Counted from the stretch's first letter, positions 25,744 to 35,559 are shown. The stretch: 64,000 nucleotides of DNA from Sinosporangium album (GCF_900100605.1 NZ_FNCN01000014.1:1-64000); one strand, 5' to 3'. Made by a program: numbers and translations. The notes: generated by a model from the sequence alone, not told the origin.

Positions 25744-26721
25744 TCACGCGGGGGCGGGGCGCCGCGGCGGCGCCGGGCAGCACGTCGCGGCGCAGCCGGC
25801 GGGCTCGGGCTCGGCGAGCAGGTCGGCCACCATGGAGGTGAACGCCGGATGGGTGCCGGCGGTGGAGGCGCGCTCCAGCGGCAGCCCCAAGCCGGCGGCG
25901 AGGTCGCGGGCCTCCACGTCGAGGTCGTAGACGACCTCCATGTGGTCGGACACGAAGCCGATCGGCACCAGCACCACCGCCTGGGCCCCTTGCTTGTAGA
26001 GCACTTCGAGGTGATCGCATACATCGGGCTCCAGCCACCGCACCTCCGGCGGGCCGCTGCGGCTCTGCCAGACGAGGTCGAAGGGCTCGGTACGGCCGAG
26101 GGCGGCGTTGACGAGCCGCGCGGCGCTGAGGAGCTGCGCCTCGTAGGCGCCGCCGGAGGGGCCCGCCGTACGGGCCATGGTGAGCGGGATGCTGTGCGCG
26201 GTGAAGACGAGCCGCGCGCCGTCGCGCACCTCCGCGGGGAGCCTGCCGAGCGCCTGCGCGGTGTGGTCTGCCATGGCGGCGATGAAGCCGGGGTGGTCGT
26301 AGTAGTGGCGCAACTTCACGATCTCCGGTGCGCCGTCGACGGCCTCCCGCGCCCGGTCGATGTCGTCGAGGTATTGGCGGCAGGCGGAGTAGGAGGCGTA
26401 GGCCGACGTCGCGAACGCGGCGGCGCGGCGTACGCCGTCATCGGCCATCTGCCGCACGGTGTCGGTGAGGAAGGGGTGCCAGTTGCGGTTGCCCCAGTAG
26501 ATCGGCAGGTCGACCTTCGGGCGGATCGCCTCGATCAGGTCGCGGCACTGCTGGTTGATCGGGCTGACCCCGCCGAACCGCTGGTAGTGCGCCTCGACCT
26601 CCATGAGCCGCGCCTTCGGCACGCCGCGCCCGCGCACGACGTTTTCCAGGAAGGGCAGCACGTCGGCGGGTTTCTCCGGTCCGCCGAAGGAGAGGAGGAG
26701 CAGCGCGTCATAGGTCCCCAT
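25744..26721 (-). CDS. hemH: Ferrochelatase (coproporphyrin type)
   Basis: Inserts iron into the porphyrin in haem synthesis; in actinobacteria the substrate is coproporphyrin III (established for CpfC). The 325-residue protein begins MGTYDALLLLSFGGPE and has VSPINQQCRDLI, the catalytic His in FTAHSIP, and the conserved Glu in SDHMEVVYDLDVEA. The C-terminal Cys group PAGCAATCC, with an earlier Cys, could hold the [2Fe-2S] cluster known in actinobacterial enzymes. ATG 26721 is favoured because it starts at the family N-terminus; ATG 26739 would add six residues. Confidence 0.94.
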   Translation of the reverse strand: MGTYDALLLLSFGGPEKPADVLPFLENVVRGRGVPKARLMEVEAHYQRFGGVSPINQQCRDLIEAIRPKVDLPIYWGNRNWHPFLTDTVRQMADDGVRRAAAFATSAYASYSACRQYLDDIDRAREAVDGAPEIVKLRHYYDHPGFIAAMADHTAQALGRLPAEVRDGARLVFTAHSIPLTMARTAGPSGGAYEAQLLSAARLVNAALGRTEPFDLVWQSRSGPPEVRWLEPDVCDHLEVLYKQGAQAVVLVPIGFVSDHMEVVYDLDVEARDLAAGLGLPLERASTAGTHPAFTSMVADLLAEPEPAGCAATCCPAPPRRPAPA

Positions 26722-26793
26722 GGCCTCATCCAACCGCATATGGCCACCGGCTTACGAACCAGCGCCTTTTTGATTGCGCGCCTTTGGCGCGCG

Positions 26794-26883
26794 GCGAGGG
26801 GGCTCTTGGTCCGGTGCTTTCCCTCCTCTCTCCGGTCGCTGCGCTCCCTGCGTTCGTCAGTCCAAGCACCGGCGCCCCCTCGC
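26794..26883. repeat. Large imperfect inverted repeat upstream of hemH and the S9 peptidase
   Basis: GCGAGGGGGC (26794-26803) pairs with GCCCCCTCGC (26874-26883), and inside it CCGGTGCTT (26811-26819) pairs with AAGCACCGG (26864-26872). Both arm pairs are perfect, giving a 90-base hairpin in the divergent intergenic region. To its right (about 26908-26980) an imperfect 31-base direct repeat (GGAGGTTGC...GGTGTCTGG) runs for about 2.5 copies. Confidence 0.75.
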
Positions 26884-27004
26884 GTTCCCTGTTTGGCCGA
26901 CATCCCGGGAGGTGGCTCCCGGTTTGGCTGGTGTCCGGGGAGGTTGCTTCCGGTGCGGCCGGTGTCTGGGGAGGTTGCCTATGGGGATGGGTAGGTTCGG
27001 CAGG

Positions 27005-29008
27005 GTGAGCGCATTCAACGATATTCGCGAATATGTGCGCATACCGCGTGTGCTGAACCTGCGGCTGGCACCCGATGGGTCGCGGCTTGTCGCCGTCGTC
27101 CAAACGCTGAACTCCGATGGGAAGTCCTACGGCACCTCGCTCTGGTCCATCCCGACCGCGGTCGACGGGGGCCGCCCCCGCGCTCCGCGGCGTCTCACCA
27201 GGTCGGCGAAGGGGGAGAGCGGAGCGGCGTTCACCGCCGAGGGGGATCTGCTGTTCGTCTCCGCCAGGCCCGACCCGGCCGATGGGAACGACGGGGAGGA
27301 CGGGGAGGTGCCCGCCCTGTGGCTGTTGCCTGCCGACGGCGGGGAGGCCAGGCGGATCGCGTCCCGGCCCGGCGGGATCTCCGCGGTGCGGACGGGCGGC
27401 CCCACCGTCGTCTACGCCGCCGACGTGCTTCCCGGCGACGCGGGCCTGGAGGAGGAGCGCCGCGGCGCGCGCAAGGACGCCGGGATCAGCGCCATCCTGC
27501 ACGAGGGTTTTCCGGTGCGGATCTGGGACAGCGACCTCGGTCCCGGGCAGACACGGCTGTTCGCGGCCGAGGGTCCGGTCGGAGAGGCTCTGGCGGAGGT
27601 CGGCGATCTCACCCCCGAGCCCGGCCGGGCCCTCGACGAGATGGATTTCGACGTCACCCCCGACGGATCCGCCGTCGTCACCACGTGGCGGGTGGCCCTC
27701 CCCGGCGGGATGCTCCGCTCGGATCTGGCGGTGCTCGACGTCGCCACGGGGACGCGCAGGACACTGGCCTCGGAGGAGGGGCAGGACTTCCTCGGCCCGG
27801 TCCGCGTCTCGCCGGACGGCCGCCACGTGACCTGCGTGAAGGTGAGCCATTCCGAGCCCACCCGGCCGCCCGAGATCGTGTTCTGCCTGGTGGACCTGGC
27901 CTCCGGGCGGGTCGTCCCTTTCGGAGGCGGGCTGTGGCCGGCCGACGTCGCCTGGGCCTCCGACGCGTCGCACGTCTACGCCGCCGCCGACCACCGGGGC
28001 CGCCGCCCGGTGTTCCGCCTCGCCCTCGACGGCTCGGAGCCGGTACGGCTGACGCCCGACGACGCCGCTTACGCGGCGCTGTGCCCGCTGCCCGACGGCA
28101 CCGGCCTGTACGCGCTGCGGAGCGCGATGGATGCGCCCCCCGGCCCGGTGCGCATCGGCGTCGACGGCACGGTGACCGGGCTCCCCTCGCCGACCCCGGA
28201 CCTGGGGCTCCCCGGCACCCTCACCGAGTTCGACGCCCGGGCCCCGGACGGGCAGGACCTCCGGGCGTGGCTTGTGCTGCCGGACGGCGCGAGCGCCGCG
28301 AACCCGGCGCCTCTCCTGCTGTGGGTCCACGGCGGTCCCATGGCGAGTTGGAACGACTGGTCGTGGCGGTGGAACCCGTGGATCATGGCTGAGGCGGGCT
28401 ATGCCGTACTCCTGCCCGATCCGTGTCTGTCCACCGGGTACGGCGCGGCCATGATCGCGCGGGGCTGGGGTGACTGGGGGCCGAGCACCGAGGCCGACGT
28501 GATGGCCGTGACCGGCGCCTGCCTGGCACGTCCCGACATCGATGCGACGCGGACGGCGGTGATGGGGGGGTCCTTCGGCGGCTACATGGCCAACTGGCTG
28601 GCGGGTCGCACCACCGGCTGGAAGGCCGTCGTCACCCACGCCTCCCTGTGGCACCTGGAGCAGTTCTCCGGCACGACCGACACCGCCTTCTTCATGGTGC
28701 GCGAGATCGCCCCGCCGGGGGCGGCGCGGTACGACGAGCTTTCCCCGCATCGCGCGCTGGAGCGGATCTCGGTCCCGATGCTGGTGATCCACGGCGATAA
28801 GGACTACCGCGTGCCCATCGGTGAGGCGTTGCGCCTGTGGTGGGATCTCCAGCGGGTGGGCGCGGAGTCCAAGTTCCTGTACTTCCCGGACGAGAATCAC
28901 TGGATCCTCAAGCCAGGAAATATCGTCGCTTGGTATGAAACCTGTCTTGCTTTCCTGGCCCAGCACGTCCTTGGCCACGAGTGGAAACACCCGGAGTCGC
29001 TGACATGA
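27005..29008 (+). CDS. S9-family (acylaminoacyl/prolyl oligopeptidase) serine peptidase
   Basis: A 667-residue cytoplasmic serine peptidase. The N-terminal two-thirds shows beta-propeller repeats (LAPDGSRLV, VSPDGRHVTCV, GDLLFVSARPD). The C-terminal alpha/beta-hydrolase domain carries the triad: Ser523 in GGSFGGYM, Asp600 in HGDKDYRVP and His632 in DENHWI. The oxyanion segment is LLLWVHGGP. It should cleave short peptides. No signal peptide. GTG 27005 matches the family N-terminus (FNDIREYVRIPRV); ATG 26981 or 26987 are also in frame. Its stop overlaps the next gene's start by ATGA. Confidence 0.9.
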   Translation: MSAFNDIREYVRIPRVLNLRLAPDGSRLVAVVQTLNSDGKSYGTSLWSIPTAVDGGRPRAPRRLTRSAKGESGAAFTAEGDLLFVSARPDPADGNDGEDGEVPALWLLPADGGEARRIASRPGGISAVRTGGPTVVYAADVLPGDAGLEEERRGARKDAGISAILHEGFPVRIWDSDLGPGQTRLFAAEGPVGEALAEVGDLTPEPGRALDEMDFDVTPDGSAVVTTWRVALPGGMLRSDLAVLDVATGTRRTLASEEGQDFLGPVRVSPDGRHVTCVKVSHSEPTRPPEIVFCLVDLASGRVVPFGGGLWPADVAWASDASHVYAAADHRGRRPVFRLALDGSEPVRLTPDDAAYAALCPLPDGTGLYALRSAMDAPPGPVRIGVDGTVTGLPSPTPDLGLPGTLTEFDARAPDGQDLRAWLVLPDGASAANPAPLLLWVHGGPMASWNDWSWRWNPWIMAEAGYAVLLPDPCLSTGYGAAMIARGWGDWGPSTEADVMAVTGACLARPDIDATRTAVMGGSFGGYMANWLAGRTTGWKAVVTHASLWHLEQFSGTTDTAFFMVREIAPPGAARYDELSPHRALERISVPMLVIHGDKDYRVPIGEALRLWWDLQRVGAESKFLYFPDENHWILKPGNIVAWYETCLAFLAQHVLGHEWKHPESLT

Positions 29009-29793
29009 CCGATTATCTGGCCCTTGCCGAGGACATCGCCCGGGAGGCGGGCGAGATGCTGCTCGCCAAGCGGCCCGACAGACCCGAGGTCCTCGCCGTC
29101 AAATCCAGCCCCACCGACGTGGTCACCGCCCTGGACCGGGCCGCCGAGGAACTGATCCGCGCCCGGATCGCCGCGGCCAGGCCCGGCGACGCCGTACTCG
29201 GTGAGGAGGGCGGTGACACGCCCGGCGGCAGCGGGGTGCGCTGGATCGTGGACCCCATCGACGGCACCGTGAACTTCCTGTACGGCCTGCCCGACTGGTG
29301 CGTCAGCCTCGCCGTCGAGGTCGACGGCGAGGTGGTGGCCGGCGTCGTCAACGTGGTGCCCCGGGGTGAGGTGTTCACCGCGAGCCGCGGCTCGGGGGCC
29401 TACCTCGCGGGCAGGCGACTCCAGTGCAACACCGGGGTGCCGCTGCCGCAGGCGCTGGTGGCGACGGGCTTCGGCTACGAGTCGAACCGCCGCGAGGTCC
29501 AGGCCGAGGTGCTGGCCCACGTGCTGCCCAGGGTGCGCGACATCCGCAGGTACGGCTCGGCGGCGGCCGATCTGTGCGCGGTGGCGGCGGGCCGGGTGGA
29601 CGCCTACTACGAGCGCGGGGTCAACACCTGGGACCACGCCGCGGGCGGGCTCATCGCCGTCGAGGCCGGGGCCAGGCTCGGCGGGCTGCGCGGCCGGGAG
29701 CCGAACTCCGACCTCACCCTGTGCGCGGCGCCGGACCTGTTCGACGCCCTGCATGACATGCTGCTCCCGCTCGATCCCGAACGCGACGCCTGA
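29005..29793 (+). CDS. Inositol monophosphatase family protein
   Basis: A 262-residue magnesium-dependent phosphatase of the IMPase family (inositol monophosphate, histidinol phosphate or related substrates; not resolved). Motifs: GEEGG with the metal-binding Glu, WIVDPIDGTVNFLYG with the two metal Asp, and WDHAAGGLIAVEAGA near the C-terminus. All catalytic acids are present. It starts with ATG 29005 inside the ATGA overlap with the peptidase gene, so the pair is translationally coupled. A perfect terminator stem follows 22 bases after its stop. Confidence 0.93.
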   Translation: MTDYLALAEDIAREAGEMLLAKRPDRPEVLAVKSSPTDVVTALDRAAEELIRARIAAARPGDAVLGEEGGDTPGGSGVRWIVDPIDGTVNFLYGLPDWCVSLAVEVDGEVVAGVVNVVPRGEVFTASRGSGAYLAGRRLQCNTGVPLPQALVATGFGYESNRREVQAEVLAHVLPRVRDIRRYGSAAADLCAVAAGRVDAYYERGVNTWDHAAGGLIAVEAGARLGGLRGREPNSDLTLCAAPDLFDALHDMLLPLDPERDA

Positions 29794-29815
29794 GGCGCGT
29801 TCCGCGACACGCGAA

Positions 29816-29847
29816 ACCGCCCCGTTCGGGGGAGCGAACGGGGCGGT
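29816..29847. terminator. Perfect 13-bp stem terminator
   Basis: ACCGCCCCGTTCG (29816-29828) pairs with CGAACGGGGCGGT (29835-29847) over a 6-base loop. It sits between the convergent IMPase gene and the small minus-strand gene. Confidence 0.85.
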
Positions 29848-29912
29848 ATCGTCGAGCGTGTTGAGCGTGCTGACTCGTTCGCCTGCCACCACCGAGTCGG
29901 CGTGAGCCCGGA

Positions 29913-30077
29913 CTACCCGTTCAGGGCGATACCGTGCTCATCCGCAACACGGCGCAGGTCCTCGATCTCGGCGGCGAGGGTGTCGGCGAGGTACTCGTCG
30001 CCGGTGGAGCGAGCCTCCTGAAGGCCCTTGTAGGCCTGGTCGAGCCGGTATTCAATCGTGGTCGTGAACTCGCCCAT
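29913..30077 (-). CDS. Small conserved hypothetical protein (54 aa)
   Basis: A 54-residue mostly helical acidic protein: MGEFTTTIEYRLDQAYKGL at the N-terminus, then charged helices ending ADEHGIALNG. I recognise the pattern as a small protein commonly annotated in actinobacteria but know no function. ATG 30077 is chosen because AAAGGTGAG precedes it at a good distance; the frame extends upstream to 30149 without a ribosome site. It is transcribed away from the response-regulator gene and toward the IMPase terminator. Confidence 0.7.
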   Translation of the reverse strand: MGEFTTTIEYRLDQAYKGLQEARSTGDEYLADTLAAEIEDLRRVADEHGIALNG

Positions 30078-30409
30078 CTCACCTTCTTTCTGAGGGGTTC
30101 CGCGAGTAGGGGAAAGTGCTGGTCCGCCGCGTGTCCTGAGGTGGGCCACGGGTGCCCTGCCTCGGTTGCCCGGCGGAGTGTTCTCGCTTTACCCATACCA
30201 AGTCCTGGTTAAAACCTGACTCTTCGGATATTCGTGGTGTGCTGTCCATCACGTTCAATGACCAGACCTGTGCTGAGACCGGCTTACCGTGTGCTTACGG
30301 TGGGTCCGGGGACAATGTGGCGGGGGCAGGGTGTCCTCGTGGCCGGCGGGACTCGCGAACGGGTTTCGAACGAACGTCGCCGATTGTCGATCTGGAGGTG
30401 TCAGGGGCC
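30078..30409. other. Divergent intergenic region upstream of the two-component operon
   Basis: A 332-base region between the small minus-strand gene and the response regulator. The part from about 30180 to 30300 is visibly less GC-rich than its surroundings and probably contains promoters for both directions. I see no clear -35/-10 pair and no gene. Confidence 0.4.
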
Positions 30410-31063
30410 GTGCGGGTGCTGGTGGTCGAAGACGAGCGGGTGCTCGCGGACGCGATCGCGACGGGGCTCCGCCGGGAGGCCATGGCCGTCGATGTCGCCT
30501 ATGACGGGGCCGGCGCGCTGGAGCGCACCGGCTACATCGACTACGACGTCATCGTGCTGGACCGCGACCTCCCCAAGATCCACGGCGACGAGGTCTGCCG
30601 CAGGCTGGTCGAGCAGCGTACGGCCTCGCGCATCCTCATGCTCACCGCCGCCGGCGATGTGGACGACAAGGTCGAGGGCCTGGGCCTCGGCGCCGACGAC
30701 TACCTGGCCAAGCCTTTCGTCTTCATCGAACTCGTGGCCCGCGTGCGCGCGCTCGGCCGCCGCTCGGCGCCCGCGCTCCCGCCGGTGCTCGAACGCGCGG
30801 GCGTGCGCCTCGACCCCGGCAAGCGCCTGGTCACGCGGGACGGGCGGGAGATCGCGCTCACCAAGAAGGAGTTCGCGGTCCTGGAGGAGCTGATGCGCGC
30901 CGAGGGCGCGGTCGTCAGCCAGGAGGACCTGCTGGACAAGGCGTGGGACGAGAACATCGACCCGTTCACGAACGTCGTCCGCGTCACCATGATGACGCTC
31001 CGCAAGAAGCTCGGTGACCCCCAGGTGATCGAGACAGTTCCAGGAGTGGGTTACAAACTGTGA
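30410..31063 (+). CDS. OmpR-family response regulator
   Basis: A 217-residue two-component response regulator. The receiver domain has the acidic pair in VVEDER, the phosphoacceptor Asp51 in VIVLDRDLP, the conserved Thr in MLTAAG and the Lys in DDYLAKPF. The C-terminal winged helix (from about 125) ends with the family hallmark IETVPGVGYKL. GTG 30410 starts exactly at the family N-terminus, with GGAGG 11 bases upstream. It is translationally coupled by GTGA to the histidine kinase that follows, its presumed phosphate donor. The signal is unknown. Confidence 0.93.
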   Translation: MRVLVVEDERVLADAIATGLRREAMAVDVAYDGAGALERTGYIDYDVIVLDRDLPKIHGDEVCRRLVEQRTASRILMLTAAGDVDDKVEGLGLGADDYLAKPFVFIELVARVRALGRRSAPALPPVLERAGVRLDPGKRLVTRDGREIALTKKEFAVLEELMRAEGAVVSQEDLLDKAWDENIDPFTNVVRVTMMTLRKKLGDPQVIETVPGVGYKL

Positions 31064-32415
31064 CTGGTCCACACGGTCCGGAACCGACTCGCCCGATGGC
31101 GAAGCCTCACCGCGGGAGTCGGCCGGAGGCCGAGGCGGCGGCCGAGAACGGGCCGCGGCCGTACGGCGCCGCCGGAGGCCCGCCGCCTCCACCCGCGGGA
31201 CCGCCGGCCTGGGACGGTCCGCCGCCGCCGTCGGCCGGGCCCCACGCGGGCAAGGGCAGGGCCATGGCCGGTGTGACGTGGCTCACCGAGCGCATCAGCA
31301 TCAGGTGGCGCCTGACCCTCACCTACAGTGCGATGGTCTTCGCCGCCGGGGCCATGCTGGTGTTCGTCCTCTATTCGATGTTCGGCCAGATCATCACCGA
31401 TGTCCTCTTGAGTCTGCCCTTCCCGTCCTACGCCACCCTTGAGCAGGCGAACGCCGTCCGGGCGATGATCGAGGAAGTCAAGACGGTCATGTTGGACATC
31501 GCGCAGGGCCACTTCCTCAACAGGGCGCTGCTCGCCCTGGGCGGCGTGGGGCTGCTGTCGCTGGTCACCGGCTACTTCATCGCCGACAGGGCGCTGCGGC
31601 CGGTCCAGCAGATGACGACCACCGCGCGGCGGCTGTCGGACAGCACGCTGGCTCATGAGCGCATCGATCTCCAGGGGCCGAGCGACGAGCTGAAGGAACT
31701 GGCGGACACCTTCGACGCGATGCTGACGCGCCTCAACACCGCCTTCGACACCCAGCGCCGGTTCGTGGCGAACGCGTCGCACGAACTGCGCACCCCACTG
31801 ACGATCAACCGGACGGTGCTGGAGATCGCCCTCGGCGATCCGGAGGCGTCGGAGGATCTGAAGGCACTGGGGCGCACCCTGCTTGAGGTGAACGCCCGCA
31901 ACGAGCGGCTGATCGAGGGGCTGCTGCTGCTCGCCCGCAGTGAGCGCGAGCTGAGGGTGCGCAAGCCGGTGGACGTGAAGGAGGTCACCGAGGCGGCCTT
32001 GGAGCAACTTTCGCCCTGGGCTGAAGAGGCCGGTGTCACGATCTCCGCAGACCTACACAGTGCTCACACCATTGGTGATCCTGTGCTTCTTGAGAGATCT
32101 GTGGCGAACCTCATTGAGAATGCGATCAAGTACAACATTCCCGAATCAGGAAGAGTTTGGGTGCGTACGGGAATGGTGGAGGGGGCACTGGTCGTTCAGG
32201 TGGCCAACACCGGGCAGCATGTGCCCGCATACGAGGTGAGCAGCCTTTTTGAGCCGTTCCGGCGACTCAACGCCGACCGGGTCGACTCCGCGAAGGGGGC
32301 GGGGCTCGGGCTCTCCATCGTCCGGGCGGTTGTGCAGGCACACGGTGGAAATGTCGCGGCGCTTCCCCGCGAGGGCGGAGGACTTGTGGTGACGATCCGA
32401 CTTGCCGGGCGCTGA
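31060..32415 (+). CDS. Sensor histidine kinase
   Basis: A 451-residue membrane histidine kinase, partner of the preceding regulator. A Pro/Gly-rich cytoplasmic N-terminus (1-75) is followed by a membrane helix (about 85-107), a short outside loop of about 50 residues, a second helix (157-176), a HAMP linker, the phosphoacceptor His241 in NASHELRTPLT, and the ATPase domain with N box NLIENAIKYN and G box KGAGLGLSIV. The small external loop suggests membrane-state sensing rather than binding of a large ligand. GTG 31060 overlaps the regulator stop. Confidence 0.93.
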   Translation: MTGPHGPEPTRPMAKPHRGSRPEAEAAAENGPRPYGAAGGPPPPPAGPPAWDGPPPPSAGPHAGKGRAMAGVTWLTERISIRWRLTLTYSAMVFAAGAMLVFVLYSMFGQIITDVLLSLPFPSYATLEQANAVRAMIEEVKTVMLDIAQGHFLNRALLALGGVGLLSLVTGYFIADRALRPVQQMTTTARRLSDSTLAHERIDLQGPSDELKELADTFDAMLTRLNTAFDTQRRFVANASHELRTPLTINRTVLEIALGDPEASEDLKALGRTLLEVNARNERLIEGLLLLARSERELRVRKPVDVKEVTEAALEQLSPWAEEAGVTISADLHSAHTIGDPVLLERSVANLIENAIKYNIPESGRVWVRTGMVEGALVVQVANTGQHVPAYEVSSLFEPFRRLNADRVDSAKGAGLGLSIVRAVVQAHGGNVAALPREGGGLVVTIRLAGR

Positions 32416-32511
32416 TCCGGCGGGGGTCGTCTCGCGGACCCCGCACATGTGGTTGGATGTGCCGTCGAACACAGGTGGTGCATGCCGTCAATGCTGTGGT
32501 TTTCGCCATAT

Positions 32512-32541
32512 TTGACTAACCACGCCCATTGGCGGTAGGTC
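32512..32541 (+). promoter_or_regulatory. Candidate promoter of the DUF4193 gene
   Basis: TTGACT at 32512-32517 is followed after 17 bases by GTAGGT (32535-32540), a plausible housekeeping-sigma promoter in a locally AT-richer region. The predicted start lies about 140 bases before the DUF4193 ATG. Confidence 0.4.
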
Positions 32542-32687
32542 CCTCACGTGTGGATGAGGTTCATCTCATGCCTCGCCTGGGTACCCCAGCAAAATCTCCC
32601 TGGCAGATCGGGCACAAGACGGACCTCTCGGACGTTACACACGCGCGAAACGCGCAACAGATAGATGAGGGGGATGGAGTAAGCACG

Positions 32688-32987
32688 ATGGCTACCGACT
32701 ACGACAGCCCGCGCAAGACCGACGACGACATGGCTGAAGACAGCCTGCAGGAACTTCAGGCGCGGCGCACGGACAAGTCCTCGGGCAGCATCGACATCGA
32801 CGAGACCGACCTCGCCGAGTCACTCGAACTGCCCGGCGCGGACCTGTCGAACGAGGAGCTCTCGCTGCGGGTGATACCTCGTCAAGCCGACGAGTTCACC
32901 TGCTCGCGATGCTTCCTGGTGCATCACCGGAGCCAGTTGGCCTCCGACAAGAACGGCCAGCAGATCTGCCGGGAGTGCGCCGCCTGA
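32688..32987 (+). CDS. DUF4193 family protein
   Basis: A 99-residue protein typical of actinobacteria. The N-terminal two-thirds is acidic (MATDYDSPRKTDDD, IDIDETDLAESLELPG), and the C-terminus forms a zinc-ribbon-like Cys4 unit: CSRC, then HHRSQLAS, then CREC. A role is not known; the RNA-polymerase-binding look of the acidic and zinc parts is only an impression. ATG 32688 has GGAGT upstream. Its position close to the dut-DUF3710 block matches the conserved actinobacterial arrangement. Confidence 0.9.
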   Translation: MATDYDSPRKTDDDMAEDSLQELQARRTDKSSGSIDIDETDLAESLELPGADLSNEELSLRVIPRQADEFTCSRCFLVHHRSQLASDKNGQQICRECAA

Positions 32988-33051
32988 CCATCAGGCTGCG
33001 ATGCCCGTCCGCGCCCTCGCGGCGTGAGGACGGACAAGGAGGTTCCGCACC

Positions 33052-33924
33052 GTGACGTCCACAGCGGATCAACCCGAGCACGAAGGGTCCGGCGTCCCCA
33101 AAGCGACGGACACACCAAGGGATCAGGACGGCTCCACCTCCGCTGGACCGTCCCCCCAAGGCGCGTCCGGGGCCGTGTCAGGCAGGGACACGGCCGGTGA
33201 TGAGGTCGCCGAACTCCTTGACAGACTCACCAAGCCCGACGATCTCGAAAACGGCGAGCGGAAGCGGCTGCTCACCCGTCTCGGCGCCGCACTGGCTCGC
33301 GGTGCCCGCGCGGCGGGGGAGAACGGCGTCGGGCGAGGACGATGGCTCGCCGAGATCTTCCTGAGCGTCGCCCCGCGCATCCCCATCCGCGATCTCGCCA
33401 CCCTCAGCGAGCACCACCACGGGCTCACCGGCGAAGCCCTCGCCGACGAGCTCACCCGTGTGGCGACCAAGGCCACCATGGCGGTCGGCGCGGTCGGCGG
33501 AGCCCTTGTCACCGCGCAGTTCGCGACCCCGCCGCTGCTCGTCTCGACCCCCGCGCTACTCGTCGCCGAGACGATCGTCGTCGCGTCGATCGAGGTCAAA
33601 CTGATCGCCGAACTCCACGAGGTGTACGGCATCGCCGTCCAGGGCGGCGTCCCCCAGCGCGCCCTCGCCTTCACCGCGGCCTGGAGCAGGCAGCGCGGCA
33701 TCGACCCGCTGGCCCCCGGAAGCATCACCCTCGCGCTCGGCACGGCTGCCAAGACCGCGCTGCGCAACCGGCTGATGAGGACATTCGGCCGACATCTGAC
33801 CACGCTCGGCCCCTTCCTCACCGGAGCGGTCGCCGGGGCGGCCCTCAACAGGGCGGCGACCCGCAAGCTGGCCTCCGCCGTACGCGCCGACCTGCGGCGT
33901 CAGCGAGGACTCCCGCCCGCCTGA
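33052..33924 (+). CDS. Conserved hypothetical protein with hydrophobic core, EcsC-like
   Basis: A 290-residue protein: disordered N-terminus (1-60), helical region, then hydrophobic helices near 145-185 (GAVGGALVTAQFATPPLL) and 250-265. The pattern around AELHEVYGIAVQGG resembles EcsC-family proteins, but I am not certain of membership. Function unknown. GTG 33052 has AGGAGG shortly upstream. It follows DUF4193 by 64 bases on the same strand and precedes otsA. Confidence 0.65.
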   Translation: MTSTADQPEHEGSGVPKATDTPRDQDGSTSAGPSPQGASGAVSGRDTAGDEVAELLDRLTKPDDLENGERKRLLTRLGAALARGARAAGENGVGRGRWLAEIFLSVAPRIPIRDLATLSEHHHGLTGEALADELTRVATKATMAVGAVGGALVTAQFATPPLLVSTPALLVAETIVVASIEVKLIAELHEVYGIAVQGGVPQRALAFTAAWSRQRGIDPLAPGSITLALGTAAKTALRNRLMRTFGRHLTTLGPFLTGAVAGAALNRAATRKLASAVRADLRRQRGLPPA

Positions 33925-34161
33925 GACGGTACCGGCCGCAGGACCGAAAACCCCGGCGGCGCCGGACCGCCCGGCATCCCAGGGCATGCTCACTGCGGAG
34001 CGTTTCCGTATGGTGGACATTGAGTGTTCCCATCCACGTCGCAAGCCGTTGGTCGGCTGCCACGGCGGGCACCCGATCTCGTCCGAACCGGCCGACCCGC
34101 CCCCGCGGCTCGCGAAGAGGAGATGGGAGACCCTCAGCAGTCAAGCCTTGGGAGGCAATGC

Positions 34162-35559
34162 GTGAAGGCTCGGAGCTCGTTTCTGATCGTCGCCAACCGT
34201 CTACCCGTTGATCGAGTCGTCGCGGCGGACGGCACCGCCTCGTGGCGGCGCAGCCCGGGTGGCCTGGTCACGGCCATCGCGCCCGTGATGCAGCGCCGCG
34301 AGGGCGCCTGGCTCGGGTGGCACGGCGCATCGGGGGAGGAGGTCAAGCCGTTCGACCACGACGGCATGCACCTGGTTCCCGTCCCGCTCTCCGCCTCGGA
34401 GGTCGAGCTCTATTACGAAGGGTTCTCCAACGCTACGATCTGGCCTCTTTACCACGATGTGGTGGCCACCCCGATCTACTCCCGCGTCCTGTGGGACGCC
34501 TACAGGGCGGTCAACGACCGGTTCGCCCGCGCCGCCGCGGAGGCGGCCGACGAGGGCGCCGTCGTGTGGATCCAGGACTACCAGCTCCAACTCGTGCCTG
34601 CCATGCTGCGCCGGCTCCGCCCGGACCTGCGCATCGGTTTCTTCCTGCACATCCCCTTTCCCCCTGTCGAACTGTTCTGGCAGCTCCCCTGGCGAAGGGA
34701 GATCGTCGAGGGTCTCCTCGGCGCCGACCTCGTCGGCTTCCAGCGGCCCGGCGGCGCGGCCAACTTCGTACGGCTGTGCCGTAGGCTCCTCGGCCTCCAG
34801 CACTACCGCAACGAGGTCGAGCTTTCCGGGCGCCGGGTCAGGGCGGAGGCGTTCCCGATCTCGGTGGATTTCAGCGAACTCGACACCCTGGTCAGGGAGC
34901 CGGGCATCGTCGCGCGGGCCAAGGAGATCAGGTCCGAGCTCGGCGAACCCGAGCACATGCTGCTCGGCGTCGACCGCCTCGACTACACCAAGGGCATCGG
35001 GCAGCGGCTCAAGGCGTACGGCGAGCTGCTGGCCGACCGCGCGATCACGCCGGGGGAAGCGGTGTTCGTGCAGATCGCGACCCCGAGCCGCGAACGCGTC
35101 GAGGAATACCGGCGGCTGCGCAACTCGATCGAACTCCAGGTCGGCCGCATCAACGGCGAACACTCCCAGCTCGGGCACCAGCCCGTGCAATACCTCCACC
35201 AGTCCTACAACCGGCGCGAGCTCGCCGCGCTCTACCTCGCCGCCGACGTCATGGTGGTCACCCCCCTGCGCGACGGCATGAACCTCGTCGCCAAGGAATA
35301 CATCGCCTGCCGCCACGATCTGCGCGGCAGCCTCGTGCTGAGCGAGTTCGCCGGGGCGGCCGACGAGCTCAGGCACGCGTTCTCCGTCAACCCCTACGAC
35401 GTCGAGGGCATGAAGCGGGCCATGATCGCCGCCATGCGGGCCACCCCGCACGAGCTGTCCCGGCGCATGCGGTCGATGCGGCGGCGCGTCGCGACCTACA
35501 ACGTCGACCGCTGGGCCGGCGAGTTCCTCAACGCCTTGGAGGGGCGAGGCGAAGGGTGA
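34162..35559 (+). CDS. otsA: Trehalose-6-phosphate synthase
   Basis: GT20 glycosyltransferase that joins a nucleotide-activated glucose to glucose-6-phosphate in trehalose synthesis, used against osmotic and desiccation stress. The 465-residue length is normal. Motifs: SPGGLVTAI near the N-terminus, [36 protein letters not shown] and the nucleotide-sugar-binding [14 protein letters not shown]. All are intact. GTG 34162 is preceded by GGAGG eight bases upstream; ATG 34123 has a ribosome site too close. No trehalose phosphatase gene is adjacent. Confidence 0.95.
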   Translation: MKARSSFLIVANRLPVDRVVAADGTASWRRSPGGLVTAIAPVMQRREGAWLGWHGASGEEVKPFDHDGMHLVPVPLSASEVELYYEGFSNATIWPLYHDVVATPIYSRVLWDAYRAVNDRFARAAAEAADEGAVVWIQDYQLQLVPAMLRRLRPDLRIGFFLHIPFPPVELFWQLPWRREIVEGLLGADLVGFQRPGGAANFVRLCRRLLGLQHYRNEVELSGRRVRAEAFPISVDFSELDTLVREPGIVARAKEIRSELGEPEHMLLGVDRLDYTKGIGQRLKAYGELLADRAITPGEAVFVQIATPSRERVEEYRRLRNSIELQVGRINGEHSQLGHQPVQYLHQSYNRRELAALYLAADVMVVTPLRDGMNLVAKEYIACRHDLRGSLVLSEFAGAADELRHAFSVNPYDVEGMKRAMIAAMRATPHELSRRMRSMRRRVATYNVDRWAGEFLNALEGRGEG

